10,217 bases of DNA from Microcaldota archaeon (GTDB lineage: Archaea > Micrarchaeota > Micrarchaeia > Anstonellales > Anstonellaceae), in assembly GCA_021813025.1 (NCBI GenBank), contig JAKAME010000048.1, forward strand, positions 1 to 10,217. The letters are read 5' to 3'. Below the pieces are notes generated by a model that did no database searches, was not told the DNA's origin, and saw only the letters and a program-made list of their open reading frames with translations. Made by a program: the position numbers and the translations under genes. Shown here piece after piece: positions 1 through 4,987 of this stretch. Each line of letters starts with the position of its first letter. Position 1 is the first letter of the stretch.

Positions 1-2
1 GT

Positions 3-308
3 AATCATGTTCTTGACGAAGTCCTTGTGGCCGGGGGCGTCGATGATGGTGAAATAGAACTTCTGCGTCTCGAACTCCTTGTGCGAGAGCTCGATGGTCA
101 CTCCTCTCTCGCGCTCCTCTTTGAGCGTGTCCATGGAGAAGGCGAATTCGAATGTCGCCTTGCCGACCTTCTCGGCCTCCTCCTTGAGTTTGCGCAGCTG
201 CTGGTCGGTCATGGCGCCTGTCTCGTAGAGGATGCGGCCCACCGTCGTCGATTTGCCGTGGTCGACGTGGCCGATGAATATCAGGTTCAAGTGTTCTTTG
301 TTTGCCAT
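3..308 (-). CDS. tuf: Translation elongation factor EF-1 alpha (aEF1A), N-terminal part, cut by window edge
   Basis: This is the GTPase that delivers aminoacyl-tRNA to the ribosomal A site. Only the first 102 residues of a protein that is normally about 425 residues are inside the window. The P-loop G1 motif GHVDHGKST is at residues 13-21 and the G3 motif DAPGH at about 90-94, followed by KDFVKNMI. The switch I region reads MDTLKEERERGVTIE, the archaeal/eukaryotic EF-1A form rather than bacterial EF-Tu. The ATG start is supported by a GAGGTG Shine-Dalgarno at 315-320, six bases upstream. A TATA element at 409-417 would put the transcript start near 387, giving a leader of about 80 bases. The archaeal gene is called tuf or tef1a. 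The call is secure; the C-terminal domains cannot be seen. Confidence 0.97.
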   Translation of the reverse strand, partial: MANKEHLNLIFIGHVDHGKSTTVGRILYETGAMTDQQLRKLKEEAEKVGKATFEFAFSMDTLKEERERGVTIELSHKEFETQKFYFTIIDAPGHKDFVKNMI

Positions 309-408
309 TGATTACACCTCGTATTTTGGGCATTTTTTGGCTTGTCCCGGCTGCGCATCGAGGCAGCGTTATAGGTAAGCCGATGTTGGTTTGGCTATGG
401 TCTTTTGA

Positions 409-417
409 TTTTATAAA
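409..417. promoter_or_regulatory. TATA element between EF-1A and the TPR-like gene, usable in both directions
   Basis: The string TTTTATAAA fits the archaeal TATA box on either strand. On the minus strand it would serve EF-1A with a leader of about 80 bases. On the plus strand transcription would begin about 25 bases downstream, near 440, where a GTG codon in frame with the TPR-like gene lies. Placement is by motif and spacing only. Confidence 0.5.
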
Positions 418-529
418 GGTTCGCACGACGCAATAATGTGTGTTAACTTTCTCGCAAAGGGAGGTAAAGGAACCAGTCAATGCTCGTTATCCTCTATCCG
501 CTAGGTGGCATCCAGCCGGAGATAATGGA

Positions 530-901
530 ATGACGGATGGGGGGCATTCTATACTCCTCGTCAAGCAGAATGAGGCCTTTGTTATCCTAGTAGATGACGC
601 CAATGCGCACTCCTATCCTAGTGAGGAGAGAGCTCTTCATGCAATGCTCAAGATAGCTCATGACTTTGATGTAAAAAAAGCACACGACTTTTGCGAAACT
701 GGTAGAGATAAATATGAGAAAGGCGAATATAGGTCCGCTCGTATCAATTTTCATGATTCTACCCGTTTAAATCCAAACCAATCGAACCCTGCGTGGGAGT
801 GGCTTGAGAAAACCGAAGCCGAAATAAAACGCAAAGAATCAGAGGATTATCAAAGAAAATGGGAGGAAGCAGTCGAGGCTCTCGGCCGGTTCCGTTTTTA
901 G
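530..901 (+). CDS. Small hypothetical protein with a TPR-like helical repeat
   Basis: No specific family is recognised. From this ATG the product has 123 residues: a short beta-rich N-terminus (HSILLVKQNEAFVILVDD) followed by charged helices. The segment KKAHDFCETGRDKYEKGEY with the following RSARINFHDSTRLNPNQ looks like one TPR unit (small residue, then Y..GEY..A...F..a..L.P), so a protein-binding role is possible. The ATG at 530 has a GGAG element at 518-521 with eight bases of spacing. A GTG at 440 in the same frame would give 153 residues and lies at leaderless distance from the TATA box at 409-417, so the start is uncertain. Codon use is more A+T-rich than the core genes, which suggests accessory DNA. 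It converges with the HicA gene, with one base between the stop codons. Confidence 0.6.
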   Translation: MTDGGHSILLVKQNEAFVILVDDANAHSYPSEERALHAMLKIAHDFDVKKAHDFCETGRDKYEKGEYRSARINFHDSTRLNPNQSNPAWEWLEKTEAEIKRKESEDYQRKWEEAVEALGRFRF

Positions 902-902
902 C

Positions 903-1121
903 CTATTTCTCTGTCAATTCTTCCCGTTCCAGTCCGGCCGTCTTGATAATGTCCAACAGCAGCCCTGGCCGAATCTCTTTGTGCATCGGCACGGTGAGCG
1001 GCGGCAGAGCCGCATGAATCAGAATGACGTGGCTGCCTTTCCGGCTGCGAATCTGATAGCCCTTCTTCTCGACCAGAATCCGAACCAGTTCCTGTCCAGA
1101 AACGACTGGAAGCCTAGGCAC
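903..1121 (-). CDS. hicA: HicA-family toxin (mRNA interferase)
   Basis: HicA proteins are small double-stranded-RNA-binding-fold ribonucleases that cleave mRNA and are neutralised by HicB. The 72-residue product follows the family pattern: SGQELVRILVEKKGYQ at the N-terminus, then RKGSH with the catalytic His at position 31, then a hydrophobic strand, TVPMHKE, and the helix RPGLLLDIIKTAGLEREEL. The length is typical. The start is GTG at 1119-1121 and overlaps the end of the upstream antitoxin gene by eight bases, so translation is probably coupled. Antitoxin-before-toxin order is the less common arrangement for HicAB. No inactivating change is visible. Confidence 0.9.
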   Translation of the reverse strand: MPRLPVVSGQELVRILVEKKGYQIRSRKGSHVILIHAALPPLTVPMHKEIRPGLLLDIIKTAGLEREELTEK

Positions 1122-1350
1122 CCACGACCACCGTGTGGACCTCGACCTCGTTCTTCTTCATCTCGCGGGGCACGTAGGCGCCGACGGTTTCCAAATAGAG
1201 TTCGATGGCTTCCCGGATGTTCTTGAGGGCTTCTTTCCGGCTGTCGCCCTGTGAAACGCAGCCCTTGAGCTGCGGCACCTCAACCCAGTATCCGCCGTCC
1301 TTCTCGCGGTGGAGGACCACCTCGAAAGCCAGAGGGTTCGTTTTTGCCAT
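1114..1350 (-). CDS. hicB: HicB-family antitoxin, short form without a DNA-binding domain
   Basis: HicB binds and blocks the HicA ribonuclease. The sequence shows the partial RNase H-like fold: FEVVLHREKDGGYWVEVPQ, then LKGCVSQGDSRKEALKNI, then REAIELYLE, matching the family pattern of a strand pair, VPxLxGC, a GD loop and a helix. At 78 residues it ends soon after this domain and lacks the C-terminal HTH or ribbon-helix-helix domain that many HicB proteins use for autorepression. An in-frame ATG six bases upstream (1354-1356) is possible. The second ATG is preferred because AGAGG at 1360-1364 is nine bases before it, and a TATA-like ATAATATA at 1372-1379 is at leaderless distance. It forms a two-gene operon with hicA. 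Confidence 0.88.
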   Translation of the reverse strand: MAKTNPLAFEVVLHREKDGGYWVEVPQLKGCVSQGDSRKEALKNIREAIELYLETVGAYVPREMKKNEVEVHTVVVGA

Positions 1351-1371
1351 AGTCATCTTCCTCTGCCGTCC

Positions 1372-1379
1372 TATATTAT
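1372..1379 (-). promoter_or_regulatory. Putative TATA box of the hicBA operon
   Basis: The minus-strand sequence ATAATATA is centred about 26 bases before the hicB ATG at 1350, the usual archaeal distance from TATA to transcript start. A nearly leaderless mRNA would result. It lies a few bases beyond the stop codon of the ACT-gene remnant. Confidence 0.4.
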
Positions 1380-1384
1380 CCTTT

Positions 1385-1436
1385 TCATTCCTTCACAGGC
1401 TTCTCATAACTGAACAGCGCCTGCCCGCTCTCTTTA
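1385..1436 (-). pseudogene. Remnant of the 3' end of an ACT-domain gene (copy 1 of a duplicated end)
   Basis: In one frame this stretch reads DKESGQALFSYEKPVKE followed by TGA. The last residues of the intact ACT-domain gene at 2155-2829 read SRGEQALFSYEKPVRE, also followed by TGA. At the DNA level 1384-1430 and 2154-2200 match at about 39 of 47 positions, with several differences silent (for example the Ser codon AGT against TCC). No other part of the ACT gene is present here. The fragment overlaps the stop codon of the nuclease-like gene in a different frame. It is a non-functional leftover of a second, diverged copy of the gene end. Confidence 0.75.
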
Positions 1437-2024
1437 TCCCCATTTATAGAAATATATCTCCTGGCTGCGAATTGCATCTGCAAATCGATCATCTGGCGAG
1501 ACAACTACCCACAAAGCAGGTTTGCGAATATTTGTTCGGTATAAGTTCATTTGCCTCATCAATTCCCCAAAAGACGGAATTGTAGTCTTTACTTCGAGAT
1601 ATGCGTCTATTCCACTAAAATCAATCGAAATGTGTTCCCGACTTAGATGTTTTCCCTTTATTGTCGTTTTGCAATCAACAAAGCCAACTGTATAGTCGCC
1701 AGATTTTATTGGGGATTCATATTCTATCACGAGTTCTTGAGGGGTTTTTTCAATTTCCTTCGTTTCTTTGCCAAGCTCTGCGTTGACCTCCTTCAAATGA
1801 GAATAAAGAACCGGGCAGAAAGATTCTAATGTCTTATTATTCAATTTTTCAATGACTTTCTCTCTGTTGATATATTCGTGGCGTCCTTTTGCTCCGCATG
1901 TTTGCAATCCTGTTTCATTGTCAAAACTACAAAGTTCAAGATTAATTTGTGCATGCTCGTCGATTTCCTTTTTTGGAACCCATCCACAAACTCGGAGAAT
2001 GTCGAGAATCTTCTCTTTATTCAA
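1434..2024 (-). CDS. PD-(D/E)XK (RecB/Cas4-type) nuclease-like protein, probably lacking its original N-terminus
   Basis: I do not recognise a named family, but the C-terminal half carries nuclease-type landmarks. Counting from this start they are GFVD with Asp117, then LEVK with Glu144 and Lys146 (the ExK), then RQMNLY with Gln158 and Tyr162, the QxxxY helix of RecB/Cas4-like nucleases. The strand KPALWVVVSPDD follows. The N-terminal half has three Cys residues and no clear domain. This start is TTG. The frame stays open upstream to the TAG at 2130-2132, reading protein-like sequence such as LAEKFGFKDQDL and TPKHDEIVLAL, but with no ATG or GTG. The gene may therefore be 5'-truncated and possibly unexpressed. 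It is markedly A+T-rich compared with the core genes and sits between two copies of the ACT-gene 3' end, which suggests recent acquisition. Biochemical activity is not established. Confidence 0.6.
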   Translation of the reverse strand: MNKEKILDILRVCGWVPKKEIDEHAQINLELCSFDNETGLQTCGAKGRHEYINREKVIEKLNNKTLESFCPVLYSHLKEVNAELGKETKEIEKTPQELVIEYESPIKSGDYTVGFVDCKTTIKGKHLSREHISIDFSGIDAYLEVKTTIPSFGELMRQMNLYRTNIRKPALWVVVSPDDRFADAIRSQEIYFYKWG

Positions 2025-2154
2025 AGCCAGAACAATCTCGTCGTGCTTCGGCGTCGTTAAGTCTTGGTCTTTAAAACCAAATTTCTCAGCAAGAGTAGTC
2101 TGCTTCTTCGGCTCCGTGTTCTCACCTACCTAATCTGATTTTGTCGCTTAGTCT
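2025..2154 (-). other. Open, coding-like 5' extension of the nuclease gene without a start codon, up to the cassette boundary
   Basis: From 2129 down to 2025 the minus strand is open in the frame of the nuclease-like gene for 35 codons and reads plausible protein. It offers no ATG or GTG start, only GTA, CTG and similar codons. An in-frame TAG lies at 2130-2132 and TAA at 2148-2150. An AGGTGAG motif near 2121-2128 resembles a ribosome binding site but has no suitable start after it. I read this as the inside of a longer ancestral reading frame cut at about 2130-2153 when the segment arrived. Confidence 0.4.
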
Positions 2155-2209
2155 TCATTCCCTCACCGGCTTCTCATAGGAAAACAGCGCCTGCTCGCCC
2201 CTGCTCTTT
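2155..2209 (-). repeat. Intact-gene copy (copy 2) of the duplicated ACT-gene 3' end
   Basis: This is the last part of the ACT-domain gene, including its TGA stop at 2155-2157. It is repeated in the same orientation 770 bases away at 1385-1436 with about 83 percent identity over the aligned core. The two copies bracket the nuclease-like gene. Confidence 0.7.
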
Positions 2210-2829
2210 TTTCCGGCGGAAATCAGCCCCTGCAAAACCCCAAGCGCAATTGGCAAGTCTTTGGGCGAAATAACCAGAAGCGTGTCCGGCCCTGCCGAGG
2301 TCATCTCCGCCACGTTCACGTTCTGCAATGCAAGATGGAGAAGCAGCGTGGCCAGCACGCCCGACTCGGTTTCCATGCGCTCGTCCGAGTAGATTGTGAT
2401 GAGCACCTGGTCCTTTTCCACCACTTTCGCCGAGCGTGAGATGCGCGCAACCTCGTCTGAATCTATGATTGAAATCACGCCGTTCTTCGATGACGCAACC
2501 GCAATGACCGGAATCCCCAGCGCCCTCTCGGACTGCACAACAGTCACGCCAGTCCTCATCTCGAACTTGGCGTCGCGCAGGACAGAGCTTGAGCCAAAAG
2601 GATTGAACTCGCCGAAGTCTAGTTTTCGGGAGCGAAGCAGGGCGGCGCGCAATGCAGCCACCGGCCTCTTTCCGCTTGCAAACCCCTCATCCGCCAATCT
2701 CTTCGCAAGGGCGGTGTAATTCACCAAGCCCTCGCGCACCAGCCAGTGCATGAAGGGCTTCTGCTTCAGCCACAGGCGCACGAGGTTGGCCGCAGGGGAG
2801 GATGTTTTTTTGGAAACAGATTTTGGCAT
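2155..2829 (-). CDS. Archaeal ACT-domain protein with N-terminal helical (wHTH-like) region
   Basis: The product has 224 residues. After a basic N-terminus, residues about 26-72 form helices resembling a winged-helix segment (FMHWLVREGLVNYTALAKRL, then RPVAALRAALLRSR). Residues about 92-150 form a beta-rich block (GVTVVQS, IPVIAVASS, GVISIIDS, VLITIYSDE). Residues 155-205 resemble an ACT domain (ESGVLATLLLHLALQNVNV, then GPDTLLVISPKDLPIALGVL), of the kind that binds amino acids or small ligands in regulators and in aspartate kinase. A DNA-binding, ligand-sensing regulator is a reasonable inference, but no catalytic domain or specific family is evident. The ATG at 2827-2829 lies about 26 bases from a TTTTATT element, so the mRNA is probably leaderless. 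Its last codons are duplicated at 1385-1436. Confidence 0.7.
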   Translation of the reverse strand: MPKSVSKKTSSPAANLVRLWLKQKPFMHWLVREGLVNYTALAKRLADEGFASGKRPVAALRAALLRSRKLDFGEFNPFGSSSVLRDAKFEMRTGVTVVQSERALGIPVIAVASSKNGVISIIDSDEVARISRSAKVVEKDQVLITIYSDERMETESGVLATLLLHLALQNVNVAEMTSAGPDTLLVISPKDLPIALGVLQGLISAGKKSRGEQALFSYEKPVRE

Positions 2830-2850
2830 GGGAGTATGAAAACAGGATGG

Positions 2851-2858
2851 AATAAAAG
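2851..2858 (-). promoter_or_regulatory. Putative TATA box for the ACT-domain gene
   Basis: The minus strand reads TCTTTTATTCC here, centred about 26 bases from the ATG at 2829. No Shine-Dalgarno is seen in the intervening bases, consistent with a leaderless transcript. The remaining gap up to the NYN gene stop at 2928 contains only T/C-rich sequence. Confidence 0.4.
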
Positions 2859-2927
2859 ACTGCTTCTTTCACGCTTTTTTCTTGCCGAACTTCTAAGCCT
2901 TTTTTTCTTCCCGAAATTCTCCAGTCA

Positions 2928-3557
2928 TTATCGCAGCAACGGCCCCAGCTCATCGAAATCAATGAGGATGTGCTGCCAGCACGCCATCCGCAGTTCGGTC
3001 GAACTGCCATGATAGGGGTGGAGATTGACGACCTGCACCGCCAAGCTTTGAATCAGATGGACGGCGGGAACAAAATCGGCGTCTCCAGAAAGCAGGAGGA
3101 TAGTCCCGAATTTCCCGCAGCGCGCAGCCTCGATTGCGTCCACGGCCAGCATCACGTCAATCCCTTTCTCCTGGGTCCACCGCACCACTCCAAGTGCCAG
3201 CAGGAGGCTCCACAGCTTTTCCTTGCAGGCATCGACGATTCCAATCTCATGGCCCTTCTCTCTCACCTGCTCCGGAGTCAGATTGGTCACGTACTTGAGT
3301 TTGCGAGCCCTGATTTCGAGCGGAAGGCCGAGCTTTCGCAGTCCGGCATGGAATTTCTGCTGCCGGGCGTAGCCATCCGGGTCACGTATCCGGTCTTTGA
3401 GAGCGTCGTAAAAGAGGATGGATTTGAGTTCAAAGCGCTCGGCCAGTTTTCCAAAGAGCGCGCCGAAGCCGGCCGGACCGAACGGAAGCCGGCCGTCTTT
3501 CTTGAGCGCGTGGTAGAAATTTGAGCCGTCGATGAGCAGAGCTGCCGCTGGTTTCAT
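2928..3557 (-). CDS. NYN-domain (LabA/DUF88-type) putative ribonuclease
   Basis: NYN proteins have a PIN-like fold and are predicted metal-dependent RNases. From the ATG the product has 209 residues. The acidic cluster is complete: LIDGSNFYHAL with Asp10 and Asn13, then KGIDVMLAVDAI with Asp134 and Asp140, then LLLSGDADFVP with Asp159 and Asp161. The end reads VQVVNLHPYHGSSTELRMACWQ and closes the Rossmann-like core. Residues about 85-125 are a basic helical insert (RKLKYVTNLTPEQVREKGHE) that may bind nucleic acid. An in-frame GTG three codons upstream (3564-3566) is an alternative start. The gene stands alone, with its own TATA about 90 bases upstream and 98 bases before the next gene downstream. 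The RNA target is unknown. Confidence 0.85.
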   Translation of the reverse strand: MKPAAALLIDGSNFYHALKKDGRLPFGPAGFGALFGKLAERFELKSILFYDALKDRIRDPDGYARQQKFHAGLRKLGLPLEIRARKLKYVTNLTPEQVREKGHEIGIVDACKEKLWSLLLALGVVRWTQEKGIDVMLAVDAIEAARCGKFGTILLLSGDADFVPAVHLIQSLAVQVVNLHPYHGSSTELRMACWQHILIDFDELGPLLR

Positions 3558-3645
3558 GGTTATCACGAAGATTAGCCTGCGATTGACCGGCTTTGCGAAA
3601 AACCGGGCAAGCGCAGGGACGCAATGAATAGACTGGGCATTAAGG

Positions 3646-3657
3646 GGTATTTATAGG
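3646..3657 (-). promoter_or_regulatory. Putative TATA box for the NYN gene
   Basis: The minus strand reads CCTATAAATACC, a good archaeal TATA element. It predicts a transcript start near 3625 and a leader of about 65 bases before the ATG at 3557. Confidence 0.5.
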
Positions 3658-3693
3658 TTCTGAAGCCAGTTTTCCGGTGGCGGCCGAAAAATC

Positions 3694-4113
3694 CTAAAAC
3701 TTCCTGAGCAGCAAAAGTCGGAAAGGCCTGAACCCGAATTTTTTATAGAGCCTCATAGCCGGGCAGTTTTCCCCCTCAACTCCGAGCGAGAGGCTTTTCA
3801 CGCCATGGCGTTTGGCGGCGCGAAGGCCCCGCGCCATCAGCTTCCGGCCGATGCCCTTTCCCCGGCGTGTTTTCTCCACGAAAATCGAATGAACGTATGC
3901 CGCATGCGCAGTAAAGGTAATCCTCTTCTCGATGAAAATCGCGCCGGCAAGCCCGCCGTCCTCCTCGGCCACCAGGGCCGCGCCGGGGATTTTGTTCTTG
4001 AACGCGAGTTTGAGGGTTCGCAATGCGAGCGCAGGCGTGGTTTCGGGATAAATGCCGGCATTGATTTTAGCCAACGGGTGCAGGTCGGCCGGCTTCATGG
4101 TTCTGATTCTCAT
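3694..4113 (-). CDS. GNAT-family N-acetyltransferase
   Basis: GNAT enzymes move an acetyl group from acetyl-CoA to an amine. The 139-residue product shows motif A: YVHSIFVEKTRRGKGIGRKL, with the RRGKGIG pyrophosphate-binding loop at about 83-89. Motif B follows (LSLGVEGENCPAMRLYKKFGF), with Asn116, Tyr123 and the Gly-Phe at 127-128. The layout resembles RimI/ArdA-like single-domain GNATs, but the substrate cannot be deduced. The start is an ATG three bases after the stop of the upstream gene, so the two genes form an operon and are probably translated together. The length is slightly short for the family but complete. Confidence 0.9.
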   Translation of the reverse strand: MRIRTMKPADLHPLAKINAGIYPETTPALALRTLKLAFKNKIPGAALVAEEDGGLAGAIFIEKRITFTAHAAYVHSIFVEKTRRGKGIGRKLMARGLRAAKRHGVKSLSLGVEGENCPAMRLYKKFGFRPFRLLLLRKF

Positions 4114-4116
4114 CGC

Positions 4117-4569
4117 TCACGCCTTCTTTTTCTTCCCGTAATTCCCGCGCGGCTTGGCCACCTTGACGTGGGGAAACACCTTGCCCAGAGTTTCCGGCTC
4201 AAGGCATGGGTCATAGCCGACTTCCTCAAGCAGTTTTTTCACGAAATAGCTTTCAGCGAGCGGGTAGTGCGCCGGCGTGGGGCAGGCGGGAAGCAGCGCG
4301 GCCTTCACTGTGCCGGGCTGCAGGGATTTGAAGATGTCGGCCAAATTCGCGAACGTGCGCCCCTTCTTGGCGACAGTCAGAACATAAGCCTCCACCACGT
4401 CTGCCTTTATTCCGGCGTATTCGTAGGATTTGCGCACCAGCGTCTTGTCAATCGACGCCAGCGCCATCGCGATTTCCTCGGGCAGCGTGTTCTCCTCAAT
4501 CAGCAGCTTCTTGACCACCATCCAGTCCTTGTGGCGGGCGGCGAAAGCGACTTCCTGCTCGAATTCCAT
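4117..4569 (-). CDS. Helical protein of unknown function, first gene of the GNAT operon
   Basis: I do not recognise this 150-residue protein. It is mostly helical, with a charged N-terminus (MEFEQEVAFAARHKDW), a central stretch including LPEEIAMALASIDKTLVRKS and YEYAGIKADVVEAYVL, and a strongly basic tail (NYGKKKKA) that could contact RNA or acidic partners. The ATG at 4567-4569 is chosen because a TATA element (GACTATAAAGC on the minus strand, 4590-4600) is centred about 26 bases upstream, predicting a leaderless mRNA. A TTG six codons earlier is less likely. It is followed after three bases by the GNAT gene, so it could be the acetyltransferase's substrate or partner, but that is only suggested by the linkage. 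Confidence 0.65.
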   Translation of the reverse strand: MEFEQEVAFAARHKDWMVVKKLLIEENTLPEEIAMALASIDKTLVRKSYEYAGIKADVVEAYVLTVAKKGRTFANLADIFKSLQPGTVKAALLPACPTPAHYPLAESYFVKKLLEEVGYDPCLEPETLGKVFPHVKVAKPRGNYGKKKKA

Positions 4570-4589
4570 GGGGTGCGTTGGGGGCAATC

Positions 4590-4600
4590 TGCTTTATAGT
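4590..4600 (-). promoter_or_regulatory. TATA box for the two-gene unknown/GNAT operon
   Basis: The minus strand reads GACTATAAAGC with spacing of about 26 bases to the ATG at 4569. No Shine-Dalgarno lies between them, so the transcript is probably leaderless. Confidence 0.5.
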
Positions 4601-4643
4601 CTTTCCTTCGCGCGCGGCCGGGGAAGAAGAAATGAGAGAAATA

Positions 4644-4715
4644 AGCCCCCGCTGAGATTTGAACTCAGGACCTCCTGTTTACAAGACAGGCGCTCTACCG
4701 CTGAGCTACGGGGGC
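4644..4715 (-). tRNA. tRNA-Thr (anticodon TGT)
   Basis: The minus strand folds into a complete cloverleaf. The acceptor GCCCCCG pairs perfectly with CGGGGGC. The D arm starts TAGCTCAGCGG. The anticodon stem CCTGT / ACAGG encloses the loop CTTGTAA with TGT at 34-36, reading the Thr codon ACA. The T arm contains GTTCAAATC. The discriminator is T, no CCA is encoded, and there is no intron. It shares a divergent promoter region with L40e. Confidence 0.96.
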
Positions 4716-4742
4716 AAATGACCATCTGAGCTTTGGGCGAGG

Positions 4743-4756
4743 CTTTTTATATATTC
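4743..4756. promoter_or_regulatory. Shared divergent TATA region for tRNA-Thr (minus) and L40e (plus)
   Basis: The A+T block CTTTTTATATATTC lies between the two genes. Read on the minus strand it is about 25-30 bases before the tRNA 5' end at 4715. Read on the plus strand it predicts a start near 4775, shortly before the L40e ribosome binding site. One or two TATA boxes could be contained in it. Confidence 0.55.
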
Positions 4757-4796
4757 ATAACCCAACTGCATCCAATATACACCTAGAGGTATTTTC

Positions 4797-4940
4797 ATGG
4801 GCAAATTTCCTGAAGCAGACGCATTCATTGCCAAGATAGTCATCTGCCGCAAGTGCAAGACACGCAACAAGCTTGGCGTCGAGCACTGCCGCAAGTGCGG
4901 ATACAAGTATCTCCGCGCAAAGAAGCGTGTGAAGAAGTAA
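4797..4940 (+). CDS. rpl40e: Large ribosomal subunit protein eL40 (L40e)
   Basis: This 47-residue basic zinc-ribbon protein belongs to the 50S subunit in archaea; eukaryotes make the homologue as a ubiquitin fusion. Two Cys pairs bind zinc: C17-x2-C20 (ICRKCKTRNK) and C31-x2-C34 (HCRKCGYKYLR). It ends in the basic tail AKKRVKK. The N-terminal FPEADAFIAKIVICRKC is characteristic of the archaeal family and the length is normal. A Shine-Dalgarno AGAGGT at 4785-4790 lies six bases before the ATG. It converges with the coiled-coil gene. Confidence 0.96.
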   Translation: MGKFPEADAFIAKIVICRKCKTRNKLGVEHCRKCGYKYLRAKKRVKK

Positions 4941-4967
4941 GTGGAAATGAGGCGCTTTGCCCAATTC

Positions 4968-4984
4968 TCCCTCTTTTTTCCTTT
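4968..4984 (+). terminator. Pyrimidine-rich stretch after L40e, likely terminator
   Basis: A C/T-rich run with six consecutive T lies 30-40 bases after the L40e stop, before the end of the converging gene. Archaeal polymerase commonly stops in oligo-T tracts. No strong hairpin precedes it. Confidence 0.35.
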
Positions 4985-4987
4985 CAA

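Noticed and set aside
3805..4599. Plus-strand frame opposite the GNAT operon
   Set aside because: The GNAT motif on the minus strand is unambiguous and the plus-strand product is low-information.
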